Assembly: GCA_023412755.1 (NCBI GenBank)
Contig: JAEZCB010000152.1
Location: 1-27,981 of the forward strand
Direction of reading: 5' to 3'
From: Bacteroidota bacterium
Lineage (GTDB): Bacteria; Bacteroidota; Bacteroidia; Flavobacteriales_F; PHOS-HE28
Length of the DNA stretch: 27,981 bases
Part shown: in pieces, positions 24,335 to 27,981 of the stretch
Layout of the letters: each line of letters begins with the position of its first letter
Position numbering within the stretch: position 1 is the stretch's first letter
The notes under the pieces: generated by a model
Databases searched by the model: none
What the model was told of the DNA's origin: nothing
Seen by the model: only the letters and a program-made list of their open reading frames with translations
Translations under genes and position numbers: made by a program

Positions 24335-26617
24335 ATGGATCAACGCCTTACGCGCCTGGAGCGTATCCTCACACCGCGCAATGCCCGCCTCACGCTCCTG
24401 TTGATCGCCGCGCTTTCCCTATTCTTCGCCGCGCAGCTCCCCAACGTGCGGCTGGACCATGACTTTGAACGCTTCTTCCCCACCGATGATCCGGAACTGG
24501 ACCGTTACATGGCCTTCCGGGAGCGCTTCGGCAACGACAACGATCTTCTGCTGGTAGCGGCACCGCACCACCCCACCATCTACGACACGGTCTTCCTTCG
24601 CCGTATGGACACGCTGGCCGGCCAGCTTGGCCGCATACCCGATGTGCTTTCGGTACACACGCCTACACGCATGTCGGAGCCGCGCGTTACTCCGCTTGGG
24701 GTATTCCAGGTGCCTTGGCTGCGCACCGGCACGGCCGGAGAATTGGCCGCTGATTCCGCACGCATACATGAGCATGGTGAACTGATCGGCTCCTTCATTT
24801 CTGCCGATGGCGGTGCCTTGCTCATTCTTTTGCAGACCCTGCCGGACCTGAGCAAACGGCGCAGCGATGCCCTGTTGGAGCGGGTGGAGGAACTGGTGAG
24901 GGAAAGCGGTGTGACCGATGTGGAACTGGCCGGCCGCGTACATGGCCAGTACTGGTACATTGAAAAGATGAAGGAGGAGCTGGTGCTCTTCTTCACGGTA
25001 TCGGTGCTGCTGCTGGCGCTCTTCCTTGCGGTGGCCAACCGCACACTTTGGGGCGTGCTGGTGCCCATAGGCGTGGTAGGACTCACCGTGCTGTGGCAGG
25101 TGGGGCTCATCACCCTGCTTGGGCTGCCGCTCACCATACTCACCATGCTGGTGCCCACCATCATCTTCGTGGTGGGCATGAGCGATGTGGTGCATATTCT
25201 GGAGCGCTACATTGAAGCGTTGCGCAATGGCCATCCAAAAGCACGAGCACTGGCCGTGGCATACCGTGAAGTGGGGCTGGCCACCTTCCTCACCTCCCTC
25301 ACCACATCCATCGGTTTCGCCACGCTGCTCACCAGCGGCATCGGTCCCATACGTGAATTCGGTGTATTGAACGCCATTGGCGTACAGCTCGCATTCTGCC
25401 TGGCCTTCACGCTGCTGCCTGCCACATTGCTGCTGGTGCCAACGCCATTGCAGGCACGGCGTGCGGAACAGCAGAGCATCTGGCATCCGGTGCTGGCGCG
25501 CACCTTCCGCTTCGTGCTGCGCAACCGGCGCTGGCTGCCCATGGCCTTCGCGGCGCTAACGGCCGTTAGTGCGTACGGCATAACCAGGTTGAAGGTGGAC
25601 AACCAGCTGCTGGAGGATTGGAGCGAGGAGGATCCGCAGAAGCAGGCCTATTACTGGTTCGAAGAACACTTCGGCGGTGCGCGACCCTTCGAAATGGAGG
25701 TTTCGATGTATGCGCCCAACGCATCGGTTTGGGACCTGCCTCATTTGCGGGCCATGGAACGGGTGGAACAACACCTGCGGGAGCACCATGGCATTGGGGC
25801 GATCGTATCGCCGGTGGCGGTGGTGAAGGCGGTGAACAAGGCGCTGAACGGTGGGCAACTGGAATACAACAGGCTACCGGAAGATGAACAGGAAATGCGC
25901 CGGGTGCTGCGCCATGTGGAACGCCTGGGTGCACAGCGTACCAGGGTGGCCACGGACGATGCGCGTACCGCACGCATAAGCGGCCGCATGCGTGATGAAG
26001 GCGGGTATCTGCACCGGATCCGTGACCAGGAAATGCGCTCCTTCATCAGTGCCCATACGGACAGGAGCGTGATCGAATTCCGGCAGACCGGCATGGCCTA
26101 CCTGATAGACCGCAACAACGAGCGGCTGAGCAGCCAGATGATCGGCGGCCTGAGCATCGCCTTTTTGCTCATCTCGTTGATCATGGCCGGTGTGTTCCGC
26201 AATTGGCGCATGACCATGATCGCGTTGATCCCGAACGTGATCCCCCTGCTGTGGGTAGGCGGCATGATGGCCGTGGCCGGCATAGACATCAAGGTGAGCA
26301 CCGCGATCATCTTCACCATCGCATTCGGCATAGCGGTGGATGATACCATACATCTGCTCGGCAAACTGCGGGTGGAATTGCAGAAAGGCAAGACACTCCC
26401 CTACGCGATGAAACGGGCGTTCTTCTCGGCGGGCAAGGCTTTGATCCTTACCACCATCCTGCTGCTCTCGGGTTTCGCACCGCTGGTGGTGTCGGACCTG
26501 GCCAGTGTGTACTACATGGGCCTGCTGGTGGGCCTCACCCTGTTTATGGCGCTGCTGGCCGATCTGCTGCTGCTGCCGATCCTGGTTCTGAAATGGCTGC
26601 CCGTGCGAAGGAGTTGA
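24335..26617 (+). CDS. RND-superfamily (MMPL-type) transporter
   Basis: A 760-aa inner-membrane protein of the RND/MMPL type with two similar halves. Each half has one helix, a periplasmic loop domain and a five-helix bundle; hydrophobic segments cover about 18-36, 215-370, 400-418 and 605-755. The conserved signatures in helix 4 of each half are GMSDVVH (281-287) and GIAVDDTIH (665-673); the second keeps the DD pair used for proton coupling, the first has a single Asp. Family members export lipids, hopanoids or other hydrophobic molecules, but the substrate cannot be read here. Starts at 24263 (GTG) and 24308 are possible; 24335 gives the cleanest cytosolic N-terminus. It is divergent from the WG-repeat gene and ends 7 nt from a convergent gene. 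Confidence 0.9.
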   Translation: MDQRLTRLERILTPRNARLTLLLIAALSLFFAAQLPNVRLDHDFERFFPTDDPELDRYMAFRERFGNDNDLLLVAAPHHPTIYDTVFLRRMDTLAGQLGRIPDVLSVHTPTRMSEPRVTPLGVFQVPWLRTGTAGELAADSARIHEHGELIGSFISADGGALLILLQTLPDLSKRRSDALLERVEELVRESGVTDVELAGRVHGQYWYIEKMKEELVLFFTVSVLLLALFLAVANRTLWGVLVPIGVVGLTVLWQVGLITLLGLPLTILTMLVPTIIFVVGMSDVVHILERYIEALRNGHPKARALAVAYREVGLATFLTSLTTSIGFATLLTSGIGPIREFGVLNAIGVQLAFCLAFTLLPATLLLVPTPLQARRAEQQSIWHPVLARTFRFVLRNRRWLPMAFAALTAVSAYGITRLKVDNQLLEDWSEEDPQKQAYYWFEEHFGGARPFEMEVSMYAPNASVWDLPHLRAMERVEQHLREHHGIGAIVSPVAVVKAVNKALNGGQLEYNRLPEDEQEMRRVLRHVERLGAQRTRVATDDARTARISGRMRDEGGYLHRIRDQEMRSFISAHTDRSVIEFRQTGMAYLIDRNNERLSSQMIGGLSIAFLLISLIMAGVFRNWRMTMIALIPNVIPLLWVGGMMAVAGIDIKVSTAIIFTIAFGIAVDDTIHLLGKLRVELQKGKTLPYAMKRAFFSAGKALILTTILLLSGFAPLVVSDLASVYYMGLLVGLTLFMALLADLLLLPILVLKWLPVRRS

Positions 26618-26624
26618 TCAGGTA

Positions 26625-27981
26625 CTATTGAACGATGAGTTTCTCCACTTGGATCGAGCGGCCCCCGCTACGCAGTTCCAACATATAGATACCCGAAGAG
26701 AATGCCTGCATGGCCAACACGAACTGCCCTTTCCGTTCCTGCACCCGCATGGCATGTACGGTACGGCCCAAGGGGTCCCGCACCAATACCTCTCCGCGCT
26801 CCGCTCCTTGCAGATCATACTCCACCACCACCCGCTCGGTGGCCGGGTTGGGGTATAACCACAGGCGATCCTCTTGCGGTGTTTCCATCACCTCCACACT
26901 GAAGTCACCAGCATGCAGGCGCGTTACAAAGCGCTGCAACGGATCGTTGGTGTAGGGGTCGCTGTAGCCGTAGTAGGTGCCGTAGATGTAGTAATGCTCG
27001 CCATCTAAAGCGGGTACCATACCACGCACGCTTGCATAGGTGATATCCTGATAGGTGAAAGATGATACACCACTATCATGGAAAGCCCAGGTAAGCTCGC
27101 CACTGCTGTTGAGTATGCACATGCCACGGCGCGGTTGTCCATTCACGTGCTGGTATTTACCCAGTACCACGACATGCTCATCATCCCATGGCTGCACACC
27201 CAGCACTATCGCACCATGTCCGCCAACGGATGGTAATGAGCCTAGATCAAATGCAGGGATCGTGAACGCGGGATCCAACGATCCATCGGGCATGAACCGC
27301 ACTAGCTTAAGTGTATCGCTGATCCCTGTAATGCGGAACCGGCCTGCGGCATATACGCGTCCATCTTCCAGTCCGTAAAAGTCTTCGGCATTGCCCGAAT
27401 ATACCCCCGTAGTGAACGTGGTATCCAGGCTTCCATCCGCATGCAGGCGAAAGATCCTATCCACCGGATGGCCCTCGAATTGGTTTCCCCCACCACTTAC
27501 TATGAATTTGCCATCGGGCAATTCCTTGAACCGGTATATCGCCCCATTTCCTTTCCGGTGTACCCGCGTGGTGTCCACATGCCCTGTGTTTGTGAACCAG
27601 ATGAAGTTGTGCAGACCAAGCGGGTTGCCAGCCGTATCATACAAATGGTGCAGGCCGCTCATCACGACCCGGCCATCGGGAAATACGTGATAGTCGCCGC
27701 CTTGGAGGGGGAAGAATAGGGGATCATTGGTCATTGTAATAAATTCTGGATCTAGTGTCCCGTCCAATTCGAAACGACGAACTATACCTCCATTATCGGC
27801 ATAGATCATACCAGACCATGGAGTTATTTTTCCACCCATAAAGACCACATCAGGAAAAGATGTATCCTGGCTTCCATCCGATAGCAGACGCACCCCTCCA
27901 CGGAAATAGATATCGCCGGGGAATTTGATCATCCCGGAGACCAGGATCTTGCCGTCCTCCAATGGCAAAGCCGAGTAAACC
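26625..27981 (-). CDS. delta-60 repeat propeller protein with T9SS type A sorting domain (N-terminus outside window)
   Basis: The reading frame is open to the window edge, so the true start lies beyond it; about 450 residues are visible. They contain delta-60-type repeats, with units such as LPDGKFIVSGGGNQF, HADGSLDTTF and MPDGSLDPAFTIPAF about 50-60 residues apart, a beta-propeller-like arrangement. The C-terminal 80 or so residues (from WLYPNPATERVVVEYDL to KLIVQ) are a type A T9SS sorting domain, with the strands VLVRDPLGRTV and GIYMLELRSGG. The protein is therefore probably secreted across the outer membrane or attached to the cell surface. Its role is unknown. It converges on the MMPL gene with a 7-nt gap and no terminator. 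Confidence 0.88.
   Translation of the reverse strand, partial: VYSALPLEDGKILVSGMIKFPGDIYFRGGVRLLSDGSQDTSFPDVVFMGGKITPWSGMIYADNGGIVRRFELDGTLDPEFITMTNDPLFFPLQGGDYHVFPDGRVVMSGLHHLYDTAGNPLGLHNFIWFTNTGHVDTTRVHRKGNGAIYRFKELPDGKFIVSGGGNQFEGHPVDRIFRLHADGSLDTTFTTGVYSGNAEDFYGLEDGRVYAAGRFRITGISDTLKLVRFMPDGSLDPAFTIPAFDLGSLPSVGGHGAIVLGVQPWDDEHVVVLGKYQHVNGQPRRGMCILNSSGELTWAFHDSGVSSFTYQDITYASVRGMVPALDGEHYYIYGTYYGYSDPYTNDPLQRFVTRLHAGDFSVEVMETPQEDRLWLYPNPATERVVVEYDLQGAERGEVLVRDPLGRTVHAMRVQERKGQFVLAMQAFSSGIYMLELRSGGRSIQVEKLIVQ

Noticed and set aside
24419..25486. 355-codon minus-strand frame opposite the MMPL transporter
   Set aside because: Antisense shadow with Gln/His/Gly-rich composition; the plus strand has clear RND helices and signatures.

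Overview
The window looks like a chromosomal segment of a GC-rich member of the Bacteroidota, probably a Flavobacteriales-like lineage. The evidence is a complete Bat (aerotolerance) operon in the Bacteroidota order, several secreted proteins with type IX secretion (T9SS) C-terminal sorting domains, WG-repeat and delta-60-repeat proteins, few recognisable Shine-Dalgarno sites, and promoter boxes of the TAnnTTTG type. No T9SS machinery, mobile element, CRISPR array or rRNA was seen.

Layout. (1) 221-9149: a nine-gene, same-strand operon: MoxR ATPase, DUF58 protein, a small BatD-like membrane protein, BatA, BatB, a TPR lipoprotein-like protein, BatC, BatD, BatE. Most junctions are ATGA stop/start overlaps. 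It ends at a strong hairpin (9187-9214) shared with the convergent next gene. (2) 9236-12421 (minus): a secreted right-handed beta-helix protein of about 1061 residues with a carbohydrate-binding-like module and two calcium-loop repeats at its C-terminus. (3) 12859-12932: tRNA-Arg(TCT), followed by a small membrane protein. (4) 13368-16554: two membrane-anchored class III nucleotidyl cyclases flanking a secreted protein of unknown function that is translationally coupled to the second cyclase. (5) 16606-17256: a spermidine-synthase-like methyltransferase-fold protein. (6) 17322-22124: a giant secreted adhesin-like protein with 19 copies of a 69-residue Ig-like repeat and a gliding-motility-type (CHU_C) C-terminal domain. 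(7) 22113-24260 (minus): a TPR-like plus WG-repeat protein, divergent from (8) an RND/MMPL-family exporter (24335-26617). (9) 26625-window end (minus): a delta-60 propeller protein with a T9SS type A sorting domain, missing its N-terminus.

How it fits together. The Bat operon is a housekeeping envelope module: MoxR and DUF58 on the cytosolic face, von Willebrand A proteins BatA/BatB in the inner membrane, and TPR/SH3 proteins in the periplasm. The rest is mainly cell-surface biology (secreted repeat proteins, one exporter) plus a cyclic-nucleotide signalling cluster. The most distinctive observations are: a recurring arrangement in which a TAnnTTyG promoter box lies only 5-7 nt upstream of start codons, suggesting leaderless or nearly leaderless mRNAs; a carbohydrate-binding-like domain inserted inside the first Ig-like repeat of the giant adhesin; a cyclase pair with different predicted nucleotide-selecting residues; and a BatC role spread over two adjacent proteins. 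Similarity calls are from recognition of motifs by eye; no search was run.
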